Under the pieces are notes generated by a model. It did no database searches and was not told where the DNA came from. It was given only the letters and a program-made list of their open reading frames with translations. 64,000 nucleotides of DNA from Actinopolyspora mortivallis DSM 44261 (lineage in GTDB: Bacteria > Actinomycetota > Actinomycetes > Mycobacteriales > Pseudonocardiaceae), in NCBI RefSeq assembly GCF_000384035.1, contig NZ_KB913024.1, positions 3,063,228 through 3,127,227 on the forward strand, in the 5' to 3' direction. Numbering within the stretch: the first letter of the stretch is position 1; each line of letters starts with the position of its first letter. Made by a program: the position numbers and the translations under genes. Below, piece by piece: positions 1-7,692 of the stretch.

Positions 1-124
1 CCTCGCACCAGTCCTCGTTGTCGACGGCCCTGGCCGAATCGACGGCGAAGTCGACCACCATCAGACCGTCCTCCCACTTCTGGGAGTCAGGTTCGGCCTC
101 GACGAGCGGGTTCTGTTCGGCCAT
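1..124 (-). CDS. Partial CDS, N-terminus of a probable large T7SS effector
   Basis: Only the first 41 codons are in the window; the gene runs off the left edge. It starts with ATG at 124, one base past the TGA (128-126) of the gene before it, so translation is probably coupled. The peptide opens MAEQNPLVEAEPDSQKW and continues through a helical stretch with DNEDW near the edge. An NPLV opening followed by a helix and a D-W pair resembles the N-terminal secretion region of large actinobacterial type VII substrates (family knowledge, from memory). Its place after a YbaB-like and an EspC-like gene supports that. The toxin or effector part cannot be seen, so the function is inferred from context. 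Confidence 0.5.
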   Translation of the reverse strand, partial: MAEQNPLVEAEPDSQKWEDGLMVVDFAVDSARAVDNEDWCE

Positions 125-125
125 C

Positions 126-458
126 TCAGATCTCTCCCAGTTCGTCGCGGACAGACTCCAGCAGCTCACCGGCCTGGCGGTCCACCTCGTCGTAGGTCTC
201 GGCGGCACCGCGCACTCCGGCGGCGGTGGCCTCCACGGCCGCCGTGGCCGTGCCGATGGTGGTGAGTGCCGCCGTCTCGAACATCCCGATCAACGGTGTC
301 AACACGGGGCTGCACAGCACGCCGTAGGCGTCCGTGCCGTTCAGCGAGACCTGCCCGGCCGCCTCCCGCGCGGTCCCGAGCCGGTCGGTCACCTTCCCCA
401 GGTTCCGGGCGTGCTGTCGTACGGCCCCGGTGTCGACTTCGAATCCGCTCTGTGCCAA
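126..458 (-). CDS. EspC-like type VII secretion target (DUF2580 family)
   Basis: A 110-residue all-helical protein, the usual size for the ESX secretion-associated EspC/DUF2580 family. It begins MAQSGFEVDTGAVRQHA, a typical opening with a first helix of about 30 residues. The centre is small and hydrophobic (FETAALTTIGTATAAV) and the C-terminal helix carries the motif ETYDEVDRQAGELL. There is no signal peptide, as expected for a helical-hairpin substrate or secretion partner. The start at 458 lies 3 bases after the upstream YbaB-like stop and the stop is 1 base before the next ATG, so the three genes form a tight operon. Most likely it escorts or is co-secreted with the downstream effector (inference). 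Confidence 0.75.
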   Translation of the reverse strand: MAQSGFEVDTGAVRQHARNLGKVTDRLGTAREAAGQVSLNGTDAYGVLCSPVLTPLIGMFETAALTTIGTATAAVEATAAGVRGAAETYDEVDRQAGELLESVRDELGEI

Positions 459-461
459 GGG

Positions 462-920
462 TCACCTCCTGCGTGAGTTCATCCAGTCGAACTCGTCGAA
501 CTCCTCGTCGTCCTCGCCCCGCGTCGACGCGGCAGCCCCCTCCCGTGGTTCCGCGTCCTCGGCGGGGAAACGCTCCCGCATCCCGGACAGCACCGAACCG
601 AGCGTTTCGGTGTCCGCCCCCAGCACCGGCTCCATGGCCTCCCGCATCCGCTCGGTCAATCGGGTCTGCGCGGCACGCACCGTGGACAGGATCTCCGAGG
701 AGAGTTCCTCGGGCCGCTTGCGCAGTGCCCCCTCGGTGAGGTCCAGTTCGGCCAGGTTCCCGTTCTGGTCGACGGTCACCCGCACCGACCCGTCCCGGTT
801 GGACTCCTCGGCGCGTACCGAGGAGGCGGCCTCCCTGATGCGGTCGGCCTGGCGCATCTTGTCCTCGATCCGCTCGCGGAAACCGGCGAGCGTCTCGTCC
901 GGGTCCGACGGTGTCGTCAT
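462..920 (-). CDS. YbaB/EbfC-like nucleoid-associated family protein
   Basis: A 152-residue protein starting with ATG at 920, preceded by a good GAGGAGAAG ribosome binding site. Residues about 10-105 fit the YbaB/EbfC fold: a long N-terminal helix (FRERIEDKMRQADRIREA), a short beta section with the recognisable VTVDQNGNLAELDLTEGAL, and a C-terminal helix. The last 35 residues are a charged, acidic tail (EDDEEFDEFDW). YbaB proteins are small DNA-binding proteins, but versions like this commonly sit first in actinobacterial T7SS substrate operons, as here and again at 35474-35923. The role in that setting is not established; it could be regulatory or a chaperone-like partner. Confidence 0.75.
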   Translation of the reverse strand: MTTPSDPDETLAGFRERIEDKMRQADRIREAASSVRAEESNRDGSVRVTVDQNGNLAELDLTEGALRKRPEELSSEILSTVRAAQTRLTERMREAMEPVLGADTETLGSVLSGMRERFPAEDAEPREGAAASTRGEDDEEFDEFDWMNSRRR

Positions 921-1185
921 GTCCTTCTCCTCGTGAACTCGGCGGAACGGACCTCCGTGCCCGGCCCCCACGCCGGGCCACGTGGCGCCTCATGATGAAA
1001 CCAGACAGACAGTCACTCTGTCGGAGGATTGTTTCCGAACGCGCGTGGACAGCGGTCATGGACTCGCCCTCGCTCGTCTCGGCGACGCCGATTTTCGGCA
1101 CAACCGGCCCGGCCCCGGACCGCCCGAAGGCCGGACCTCCCACCGCCGGGTATCCGTCGCACGGCCGTAGGGCAAGCTTGGGAAC
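921..1185. promoter_or_regulatory. Divergent promoter region
   Basis: These 265 bases separate the minus-strand YbaB-like gene from the plus-strand glycosyltransferase and must carry promoters for both. The only clear structure is a short inverted repeat, GACAGA (1004-1009) and TCTGTC (1017-1022), about 85 bases from the YbaB-like start. I could not assign convincing -35/-10 boxes. Confidence 0.35.
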
Positions 1186-3705
1186 GTGGCTGACTCCCGG
1201 GACAGTGCCGACCTGCCGACCGTGTCGGTGATCACCGTCAACTACCGCACCACCGAGGACACCGTCACCTGCCTGAGCAGGCTGCGCGCGGAACTCGACT
1301 ACCCCGCGGACAAACTCGAACTGATCTGCGTGGACAACGCCTCGGACGCCGACAGTGCCGCCCGCCTGGGCTCTCTCCGGGACGTGCGCCTGATCACCTC
1401 GGCGGACAACCTCGGCTTCGCGGGCGGATGCAACCTCGGTGCCCGCGCGGCGAACGGCGACGTGCTGGCCTTCCTGAACAACGACGCCGTCGCCCATCCA
1501 CAGTGGGCCCGCAGCGCGGTACGTGTGCTGCGCGACGAGCCCACCGTCGGGGCGGTGGCGGGCAAGGTGCTCGACCGGTCGGGAGAGCGTGTCGACTTCG
1601 TCGACGGCGGGCTGACCTGGTTCGGCATGGGCTACAAGCGGCACGCGGGCGAGATCGACGACGGCAGTCACGACGCCCCCAGGGACGTGCTGTTCGGAAC
1701 CGGCTCCTCGCTGTTCGTGCGGGCCGAGCCGTTCGCCCTGCTGGGCGGTTTCGACGAGCGCTTGTTCATGTTCTACGAGGACGTGGACCTGGGCTGGCGG
1801 CTCAACCTGCGCGGGTGGCGGGTGCGCTACGTGCCGGAGTGCCTGTCCTACCACTCCCACCACGGCTCCATGTCCGGTGTGGACTCGGCCCGCGAGCACT
1901 ACCTGTTGGAGCGCAACGCGCTGGCCGTGCTCTACAAGAACGCCTCGGAGGACACCCTCGCCCGGGCGCTGCCCGCTGCGCTGGCGCTGGCCGTGCGCAG
2001 GTCCACGGCACGCGGCGAGGTGGACCCGAAACAGCTGGAGTTGGACCGCCGCCCCGAGGATCCGGCGGAGGACGGGACCACCCCGGTCAGCACCCAGGCC
2101 CTCGCCGGGGTGCTGGCCATCGACCAGTTCGTCGAGCTGTTACCCGAGCTGCGACGCTCCCGCGAGGTCGAGCAGCGCGAGCGGGTCCGGACGGACGTGG
2201 ACCTGCGCCCGCTGATGCGCAGGGCCCTGGAACCCGCCTACCCGCTGCCGCGCTACCTGGCCGCGCACGACGTCCTCGTGGAGGCCTTCGGACTGGACCG
2301 GGCGTTCGGCGCGCCGCGTCGGATCGTGGTGATCACCGGGGACGCGGTGACCGAGCGGATGGCCGGTCCGGCGATCCGTGCCTGGCACACCGCCGAACTC
2401 CTCGCCGAGGAACACGAGGTGCGGCTGGTCAGCACCAACGAGCGCGTGCACACCCACCAGGGGCGCTTCTGCGTGCTGCGCGCCGACGTCAGGGAACTCG
2501 CCGGTCACGTGGAGTGGGCCGACGTGGTCGTGCTCCAGGGGCACGCCCTGGAGATGGTCCCGGCGTTGAAACGCGCCGACTCCGACAAGATCGTGGTCTG
2601 CGACATCTACGACCCGATGCACCTGGAGCTGCTCGAACAGGGCAGGGACACCGACGAGCAGCGCCGTCACGCCGACCTGCGCGGGGCGACCGAGGTGCTC
2701 AACGCGCAGCTGCGTCGCGGCGACTTCTTCCTGTGCGCCTCGCAGCGCCAGCGCCACTTCTGGCTGGGGCACCTGGCAGCGCTGGGCCGGATCACACCAC
2801 GGATCTACGACACCGACCCGACCATGCGTTCGCTGATCTCGGTGGCCCCGTTCGGCCTGCCCGCGGCGCCGCCCCGGCGCACCGGCCCCGGGATCAGGGG
2901 CGAACACACCGGCATCGGCGCCGAGGACAGAATCGTGCTGTGGGCGGGCGGGGTCTACAGCTGGTTCGACCCGCTCACCCTGCTTCGCGCCGTGCACCGG
3001 CTGTCCGAGCGGAGAAAGAACCCGCGGTTGTTCTTCCTCGGCATGAACCACCCCAACCCGGAGGTCCCCGAGATGGGGATGGCCGACCGCACCCGCGAAC
3101 TCGCCGAGGAACTCGACCTGGTGGACCGCCACGTGTTCTTCAACGAGGGGTGGGTGCCCTACCGGCACCGTCAGAACCACCTGCTGGACGCCGACTGCGG
3201 AGTCACCACCCACTTCGAGCACGTGGAGACCACCTTCTCCTTCCGCACCAGGATGTTGGACTATCTCTGGGCGGGTCTTCCCGTGGTCACCACGGAAGGC
3301 GACTCGTTCGCCGACCTGGTGCGGGAAGAGGGGATCGGGCTGGTGGTACCCGCCGAGTCCCCCGAGGAACTCGCCGAGGCCCTGGACCGCGTGCTCTACG
3401 ACGAGGACTTCGCCGCACGGTGCCGGGAACGCCTCGCCGAGGTCCGTGAACGCTTCACCTGGGAGTCCGTCCTCGCCCCGTTGACCGAGTTCTGTCGCGA
3501 CCCGCGCCCGGCCCCGGACCGGTTGCGCGGTTCGGCCCCGCTGAGCCGCAGCCCACGGGAGAGCGGGGTCGCCGCGCTGCGCAAGGACGTGGCGCTGCTG
3601 CGTGAGTACCTGGATCGGGGCGGTCCCCGGGAGGTGGCCAGACGCGCCGCGGGCAGGATCCGCCGCGTGGCCACGCGACGCCTGCGCGGCGGGGATTCGG
3701 AGTGA
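1186..3705 (+). CDS. Two-domain glycosyltransferase (GT2 fused to GT4)
   Basis: An 839-residue cytoplasmic protein with two catalytic modules, starting at GTG 1186 (the frame is closed upstream). Residues about 12-270 are a GT2 (GT-A fold) domain: VSVITVNYRTTEDTV at the nucleotide-sugar site, NNDAVAHP as the metal-binding region, and FYEDVDLGWR, typical of rhamnosyl/galactofuranosyl-type GT2 enzymes. Residues about 375-770 are a GT4 (GT-B) domain with VLWAGGVYSWFDP and a C-terminal AGLPVVTTEGDSFADL plus VPAESPEELAEAL. Such a protein could add two different sugars or a repeating disaccharide. With the neighbouring GT4 gene and rmlB/rmlD, a role in a rhamnose-containing envelope glycan is likely but inferred; the acceptor is unknown. 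Confidence 0.85.
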   Translation: MADSRDSADLPTVSVITVNYRTTEDTVTCLSRLRAELDYPADKLELICVDNASDADSAARLGSLRDVRLITSADNLGFAGGCNLGARAANGDVLAFLNNDAVAHPQWARSAVRVLRDEPTVGAVAGKVLDRSGERVDFVDGGLTWFGMGYKRHAGEIDDGSHDAPRDVLFGTGSSLFVRAEPFALLGGFDERLFMFYEDVDLGWRLNLRGWRVRYVPECLSYHSHHGSMSGVDSAREHYLLERNALAVLYKNASEDTLARALPAALALAVRRSTARGEVDPKQLELDRRPEDPAEDGTTPVSTQALAGVLAIDQFVELLPELRRSREVEQRERVRTDVDLRPLMRRALEPAYPLPRYLAAHDVLVEAFGLDRAFGAPRRIVVITGDAVTERMAGPAIRAWHTAELLAEEHEVRLVSTNERVHTHQGRFCVLRADVRELAGHVEWADVVVLQGHALEMVPALKRADSDKIVVCDIYDPMHLELLEQGRDTDEQRRHADLRGATEVLNAQLRRGDFFLCASQRQRHFWLGHLAALGRITPRIYDTDPTMRSLISVAPFGLPAAPPRRTGPGIRGEHTGIGAEDRIVLWAGGVYSWFDPLTLLRAVHRLSERRKNPRLFFLGMNHPNPEVPEMGMADRTRELAEELDLVDRHVFFNEGWVPYRHRQNHLLDADCGVTTHFEHVETTFSFRTRMLDYLWAGLPVVTTEGDSFADLVREEGIGLVVPAESPEELAEALDRVLYDEDFAARCRERLAEVRERFTWESVLAPLTEFCRDPRPAPDRLRGSAPLSRSPRESGVAALRKDVALLREYLDRGGPREVARRAAGRIRRVATRRLRGGDSE

Positions 3706-3772
3706 GCCGGGGGCTCCTCACGGTGGAGACGGCACGGGCGTGCGGCAACGACACGTGGAGAGGACCCGGGAC

Positions 3773-4831
3773 GTGCGCGTGACCCTGGACGGCACCCCGG
3801 TGTTGGGGAGGCGAACCGGCATCGGGCGCTACACCGCGCGACTGGCGCGGACCCTGGCCGAGTTCCCGAGCACCCGGGTGCGGCTGCTCGGACTGACCAC
3901 CCGGGGATGGCGCGCGTTGCGCGAGAACGCCCCGCCGGGCACCACGGCCTGCGGCCCTCCGGTTCCGGCCCGGCTGCTGCGTTCCTGCTGGTCGCGCGCG
4001 GAGTTCCCTCCGGTGGAACTGCTGTGTCCGGGTGCGGAGGTGGTGCACGGAACGAACCTCGTGCAACCCCCGGCCACCCGTGCCGCCGGGGTGCTGACCG
4101 TGCACGACCTGGACTTCGTCGACGCGGCGGGGGCGGGCCCCGACCCACGTGGTTTCGTGCGGTCGTTGCACCGCGCGGCCGTGGTGTGCACTCCCACCCG
4201 GGCGGTGGCCGACCGGCTCACCGCCCGGTTCGGCGTGGATCCGGACCGCGTCGTGGTCACCCCCCTCGGGGTGGACGGTGCCTGGTTTCACGCCGAACCG
4301 CCGGACGCGGCGCTGCGGGAGCGCTACGGGCTGCCTGCCGAATACCTGCTCTTCGTCGGCCAGCCCGGTCCCCGCAAGGGGCTGTCCACGCTGGTGGAGG
4401 CGCTCGACCCGGAGCTCCCGCCGCTGGTGCTGGCCGGGCCACCCGCCACCGAGCCCCCCCTCGTCGACAGTGGACTGAGAAGCACCGGATACCTGCCCGA
4501 GGAGACGCTGCGCCGGGTGGTGGCCGGTGCGCGGGCGCTGGTGCTGCCCTCCCGGGACGAGGGGTTCGGACTGCCCGCCCTGGAGGCCATGGCGGCGGGA
4601 ACCCCGGTGGTGTGCAGCGACATCCCCGCACTGCGAGAGGTCACCGGTGGGCACGCGCTGCTGGCCCCGCACGGCGACTCCTCCGCGCTGCGGTCCGCCC
4701 TGCACAGGGCCGTGAGTTCGGAGAGCGACCACGGGATCGCGGCCGCGCGCCGACACGCGGCCGGGTTCACCTGGCGGCGCTGCGCCACCGAGACACTGCG
4801 GGCCTACCGGCTGGCACTGACCAGCCGCTGA
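3773..4831 (+). CDS. GT4 family glycosyltransferase
   Basis: About 352 residues from GTG at 3773; in-frame GTG codons at 3755 and 3779 are alternatives. GGAGAGG lies 10 bases upstream of 3773. The protein opens VRVTLDGTPVLGRRTGIGRY, the typical start of mannosyltransferase-like GT4 enzymes. It has TVHDLDF and VVVTPLGVD in the middle, the donor-site segment YLLFVGQPGPRKG (about residues 190-202), and the retaining GT-B motif SRDEGFGLPALEAMAAGTPV with catalytic-site glutamates (about 260-280). It follows the bifunctional glycosyltransferase by 67 bases and probably shares its transcript. It is probably cytoplasmic and uses an NDP-sugar; sugar and acceptor cannot be read from the sequence. Confidence 0.85.
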   Translation: MRVTLDGTPVLGRRTGIGRYTARLARTLAEFPSTRVRLLGLTTRGWRALRENAPPGTTACGPPVPARLLRSCWSRAEFPPVELLCPGAEVVHGTNLVQPPATRAAGVLTVHDLDFVDAAGAGPDPRGFVRSLHRAAVVCTPTRAVADRLTARFGVDPDRVVVTPLGVDGAWFHAEPPDAALRERYGLPAEYLLFVGQPGPRKGLSTLVEALDPELPPLVLAGPPATEPPLVDSGLRSTGYLPEETLRRVVAGARALVLPSRDEGFGLPALEAMAAGTPVVCSDIPALREVTGGHALLAPHGDSSALRSALHRAVSSESDHGIAAARRHAAGFTWRRCATETLRAYRLALTSR

Positions 4832-4970
4832 GCACCCTCCACTGTCACGAAAACCGTCTCACCACCCCGCCCCGTCCGGTTACGATCACCCCGGGTGGGC
4901 ACTGACGCACCGACAGTGCCCGGGAAGCACTCGTCGACGGGTTCCCCGTGTTCCCCCGTGCGGAGGTCCG

Positions 4971-5459
4971 GTGCTCTGGGTTCTCAGTGTTTTCACCGTG
5001 AGCGTGTCCACCGCCGTGGTGCCGGTGTTCAGTTCCGAGGTGTACCTGGTGAGTGTGGCCCTGACCCAGCCCGAACTGTCCTGGTGGGTGTTGGGTCCGG
5101 CCGCCGCCGTGGGACAGCTGGTGGGGAAAACGGTCCACTACCTGGCGGCGCGGGGGGCGCTGCGGATTCCCCGGCTGCTACGTCGGGGTCAGCACCGGCC
5201 CGACGGGGCGACACTGCGGAGGCTGCGCGCGGCGTGCACGCGGCACCGCCTGTCCGGAGCCACGACCGTGTTCGCCAGTGGCCTGGTGGGGCTGCCTCCC
5301 TTCACGCTCGTGGCCCCGGCCGCGGGACTGCTGAAGGCCCCGCTCGCGGTGTGGGTTCCCGCCGCGACGGTCGGACGGCTCATCCGGTTCTGTCTGCTGG
5401 CCGCGCTTCCCGGGCTGTTGCACCTGGGCATACTGCCCCTCGACTGGCCACCCTGGTGA
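4971..5459 (+). CDS. Small VTT/YqaA-type membrane protein
   Basis: A 162-residue membrane protein starting at GTG 4971, with GGAGG at 4962-4966. Hydrophobic segments are visible at about residues 2-30 (VLSVFTVSVSTAVVPVF), 37-55 (WWVLGPAAAVGQLVG), 100-120 (ATTVFASGLVGLPPFTLV) and 128-158. GLPPFTLVAPAAG with its flanking glycines resembles the re-entrant motif of the VTT (DedA/YqaA/TMEM41) superfamily, whose members have been linked to lipid scrambling or transport. The protein is shorter than a full DedA (about 200 residues). It may help supply lipid carriers for the neighbouring glycosyltransferases, but that is inference. Confidence 0.6.
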   Translation: MLWVLSVFTVSVSTAVVPVFSSEVYLVSVALTQPELSWWVLGPAAAVGQLVGKTVHYLAARGALRIPRLLRRGQHRPDGATLRRLRAACTRHRLSGATTVFASGLVGLPPFTLVAPAAGLLKAPLAVWVPAATVGRLIRFCLLAALPGLLHLGILPLDWPPW

Positions 5460-5479
5460 GTGGGTTCGCCCCGCTCACC
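5455..5479. terminator. Bidirectional stem-loop terminator between convergent genes
   Basis: GGTGAGTGGG (5455-5464), loop TTCGC and CCCGCTCACC (5470-5479) form a 10-pair stem with one G-T wobble. The hairpin contains both the stop codon of the VTT-type gene (5457-5459) and that of rmlD (5475-5477), so the two convergent genes share one compact terminator. There is no T-run on either side. Confidence 0.65.
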
Positions 5480-6389
5480 GCCCCGGCCAACGGGTCCCGT
5501 GGTGGCGGAAGGCCGCGTTCAGCGCCTGCCGCCACGGACGCAGTCCGGTGAGTCCACTGTCGGTCCACCTCCGGTCGGACAGCACCGAGAAGGCGGGGCG
5601 TGGCGCGGGGCGGGGCACCTCCGAGGAGGGAACCGGGCGTACCCGCTCGGGGTCGGCTCCCAACTCCTCGAACACCGCCCTGGCGAACTCGTAGCGGCTG
5701 GCCACACCGCTGTTGGTGCAGTGCAGCACCCGGTGGACAGCGTCCCGTCGCACCACGGACTCGGCCAGTTCCAGCAGCCCGCCGGCCAGGTCGGCCGCCC
5801 AGGTGGGGGAGCCGAACTGGTCGTCGGCGACGGAGAGCGTCTCCCGCTCGCCTTCCAGCCGGACCATGGAACTCACGAAGTTCGTCCCGGCGGCTCCGTA
5901 CACCCAGGCCGTGCGCACCACCCACGAGCGGGGGTGGGTGTCGAGCACGGCCCGTTCCCCGTCGAGTTTCGTGCGCCCGTAGACGCTGCGCGGCCCGGTC
6001 TCGTCCTCGGGCTCGTAGGGCTGCCGTGCGTCCCCGGAGAACACGTAGTCGGTGGAGACGTGCACCAGGGGGACACCGCGCTTGCGGCAGATCCGGGCCA
6101 GCGTCGCCGGGGCCGTGCTGTTCACGCCGGCCGCCGTCGCGCTGTCGGACTCGGCGGCGTCCACGGCGGTGTAGGCGGCGAGATTGACCACGACCGGGCG
6201 CAGCCCCGAGTCGGCGGCCGCGTCGGTGAAGGAGTCCACCGCGTCGGTGAGCGCGGCGGAGTCGGTGACGTCGAGTTCCCCCGAACCGGGGGCGTGGACC
6301 AGCCCGTTGCGGGCGCCCCGGGCCAACCCGGCCAGCTCGACGCCGACCTGCCCACGTCCTCCGGGGATCAGCAGGGCGGGCGGAGTCAT
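5475..6389 (-). CDS. rmlD: dTDP-4-dehydrorhamnose reductase RmlD
   Basis: A 304-residue NAD(P)-dependent reductase performing the last step of dTDP-L-rhamnose synthesis (dTDP-4-keto-L-rhamnose to dTDP-L-rhamnose). ATG at 6389 overlaps the rmlB stop by 4 bases (ATGA), so translation is coupled. Visible features are LLIPGGRGQVGVEL (Rossmann start; the second G of the classical GxxGxxG is altered), NLAAYTAVDAAESD, and HVSTDYVFSGDARQPYEPED carrying the STDYVF motif. The catalytic YGRTKLDGE supplies the Tyr-x3-Lys pair. The length is normal. The product probably feeds the rhamnosyl linker of the arabinogalactan-type wall and the glycosyltransferases at 1186-4831 (inference from context). Confidence 0.93.
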   Translation of the reverse strand: MTPPALLIPGGRGQVGVELAGLARGARNGLVHAPGSGELDVTDSAALTDAVDSFTDAAADSGLRPVVVNLAAYTAVDAAESDSATAAGVNSTAPATLARICRKRGVPLVHVSTDYVFSGDARQPYEPEDETGPRSVYGRTKLDGERAVLDTHPRSWVVRTAWVYGAAGTNFVSSMVRLEGERETLSVADDQFGSPTWAADLAGGLLELAESVVRRDAVHRVLHCTNSGVASRYEFARAVFEELGADPERVRPVPSSEVPRPAPRPAFSVLSDRRWTDSGLTGLRPWRQALNAAFRHHGTRWPGR

Positions 6390-7375
6390 GCGAAGGCCCC
6401 CTCGTGGGATTTCAGCGGTTGCCACCAGGAACGGTTCTCCCGGTACCAGCGGACCGTCTCGGCCAGCCCCTCCTCCAGACCGACCCGGGGGGCGTAGCCG
6501 AGTTCCCTGCTGATCTTGTCGTAGCGCAGCGAGTAACGCCGGTCGTGTCCCTTGCGGTCGGTGACCGGCAGCACCATCGACCAGTCGGAACCGGTGGCCT
6601 CCAGCAGCATGGCGGTCAGTTCCGCGTTGGTGAGCTCGGTTCCGCCTCCGATGTTGTAGACCTCCCCGGGCTCGCCGGACTCGGCGACCAGTTGGATGCC
6701 ACGGCAGTGGTCGGCCACGTGCAGCCAGTCCCGCACGTTCCTCCCGTCGCCGTAGAGCGGGACCTTCCTCCCGTCGAGCAGGTTCGTCACGAACAGCGGG
6801 ATCATCTTCTCGGGGTGCTGGTACGGCCCGTAGTTGTTGGAGCACCTGGTCACGCACACCGGAAGTCCGTGGGTGCGGTGATAGGCCCGCGCCAGCAGGT
6901 CCGAGCCGGCCTTGGAGGCGGAGTAGGGCGAGTTCGGTTCGAGCGGGTGCCCCTCCGACCAGGAGCCCTCGTCGATGGAGCCGTACACCTCGTCGGTGGA
7001 GACGTGGACGAAACGGCTCACCCCGGCGGCCAGTGCCGCCTGCAACAACGTGTCGGTCCCCACCACGTTGGTGAGCACGAAGTCGGAGGCCCCCGAGATG
7101 GAACGGTCCACATGGGACTCGGCGGCGAAGTGCACCACCACGTCGGTGCCGGGCATCCACTCGGCGAGCAGTTCGGGGTCCCGCACGTCACCCCGGACCA
7201 CGCGCAGCCGCGGGTCGGTGGAGAACTCGGCCAGATTGGCGGTGTTGCCCGCGTAGGTGAGCTTGTCCAGCACCACCACCTCGGCACCGGCGAAGGCGGG
7301 GTAGTGCCCACCGAGCAGCTGCCGCACGTAGTAGGAGCCGATGAAACCGGCCCCTCCGGTAACGAGAACCTTCAT
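6386..7375 (-). CDS. rmlB: dTDP-glucose 4,6-dehydratase RmlB
   Basis: A 329-residue extended SDR enzyme that dehydrates dTDP-glucose to dTDP-4-keto-6-deoxyglucose. ATG 7375 is the correct start, because MKVLVTGGAGFIGSYYV is the canonical opening; an upstream in-frame extension to 7546 is unconvincing. Other markers are the acidic ribose-binding region VVVLDKLTYAGN, HFAAESHVDRSI, the catalytic STDEVYGS and YSASKAGSDLL (Tyr-x3-Lys), and RCSNNYGPYQHPEKMIP. These are all diagnostic of RmlB. It is the first gene of a two-gene operon with rmlD and faces the LCP gene across a 317-base divergent region. Confidence 0.96.
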   Translation of the reverse strand: MKVLVTGGAGFIGSYYVRQLLGGHYPAFAGAEVVVLDKLTYAGNTANLAEFSTDPRLRVVRGDVRDPELLAEWMPGTDVVVHFAAESHVDRSISGASDFVLTNVVGTDTLLQAALAAGVSRFVHVSTDEVYGSIDEGSWSEGHPLEPNSPYSASKAGSDLLARAYHRTHGLPVCVTRCSNNYGPYQHPEKMIPLFVTNLLDGRKVPLYGDGRNVRDWLHVADHCRGIQLVAESGEPGEVYNIGGGTELTNAELTAMLLEATGSDWSMVLPVTDRKGHDRRYSLRYDKISRELGYAPRVGLEEGLAETVRWYRENRSWWQPLKSHEGAFA

Positions 7376-7692
7376 CGCGCCTTTCCTGTAGAACCCTGTG
7401 GCCGTGGTCGCCGGGAAGCGGGGCGCACGACGGAGCCGCCCGCGGCCACGCCACGCCCCTGACGCCGGCCCGCACCACGGCCTCCGTGGAGTCTGACATG
7501 CGGGCTCCGGCCGCGCTCCACCAACCACGCAACCCGACGCGCACACGACGCGTCACCTGAAAGAGTATGCCGCGCGTCGCGTCGACCGAACGCACCGTGC
7601 CGCTGTGATCGGCGTTAACCTGCACCCGCAAGGCCAGTACAGCCTCTTTCCGAGGTGATTCCGGCCCGCCAGGCACCCAAGGAGGACTCGCC
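7376..7692. promoter_or_regulatory. Divergent intergenic region (rmlB / LCP)
   Basis: 317 bases with no gene I can support. It should hold promoters for rmlB (minus) and the first LCP gene (plus). An AAGGAGG Shine-Dalgarno near 7679-7685 serves the LCP gene. No strong inverted repeat or clear -10/-35 pair was found. Confidence 0.3.

Noticed and set aside
166-1899. A 577-codon minus-strand frame across the first genes
   Set aside because: Shadow of the EspC-like, YbaB-like and GT2-GT4 genes; no recognisable motif.
5475-7160. An rmlD version extended far into the rmlB region
   Set aside because: The RmlD family starts at MTPPALLIPGG (6389), with ATGA overlap; the extension is rmlB read out of frame.
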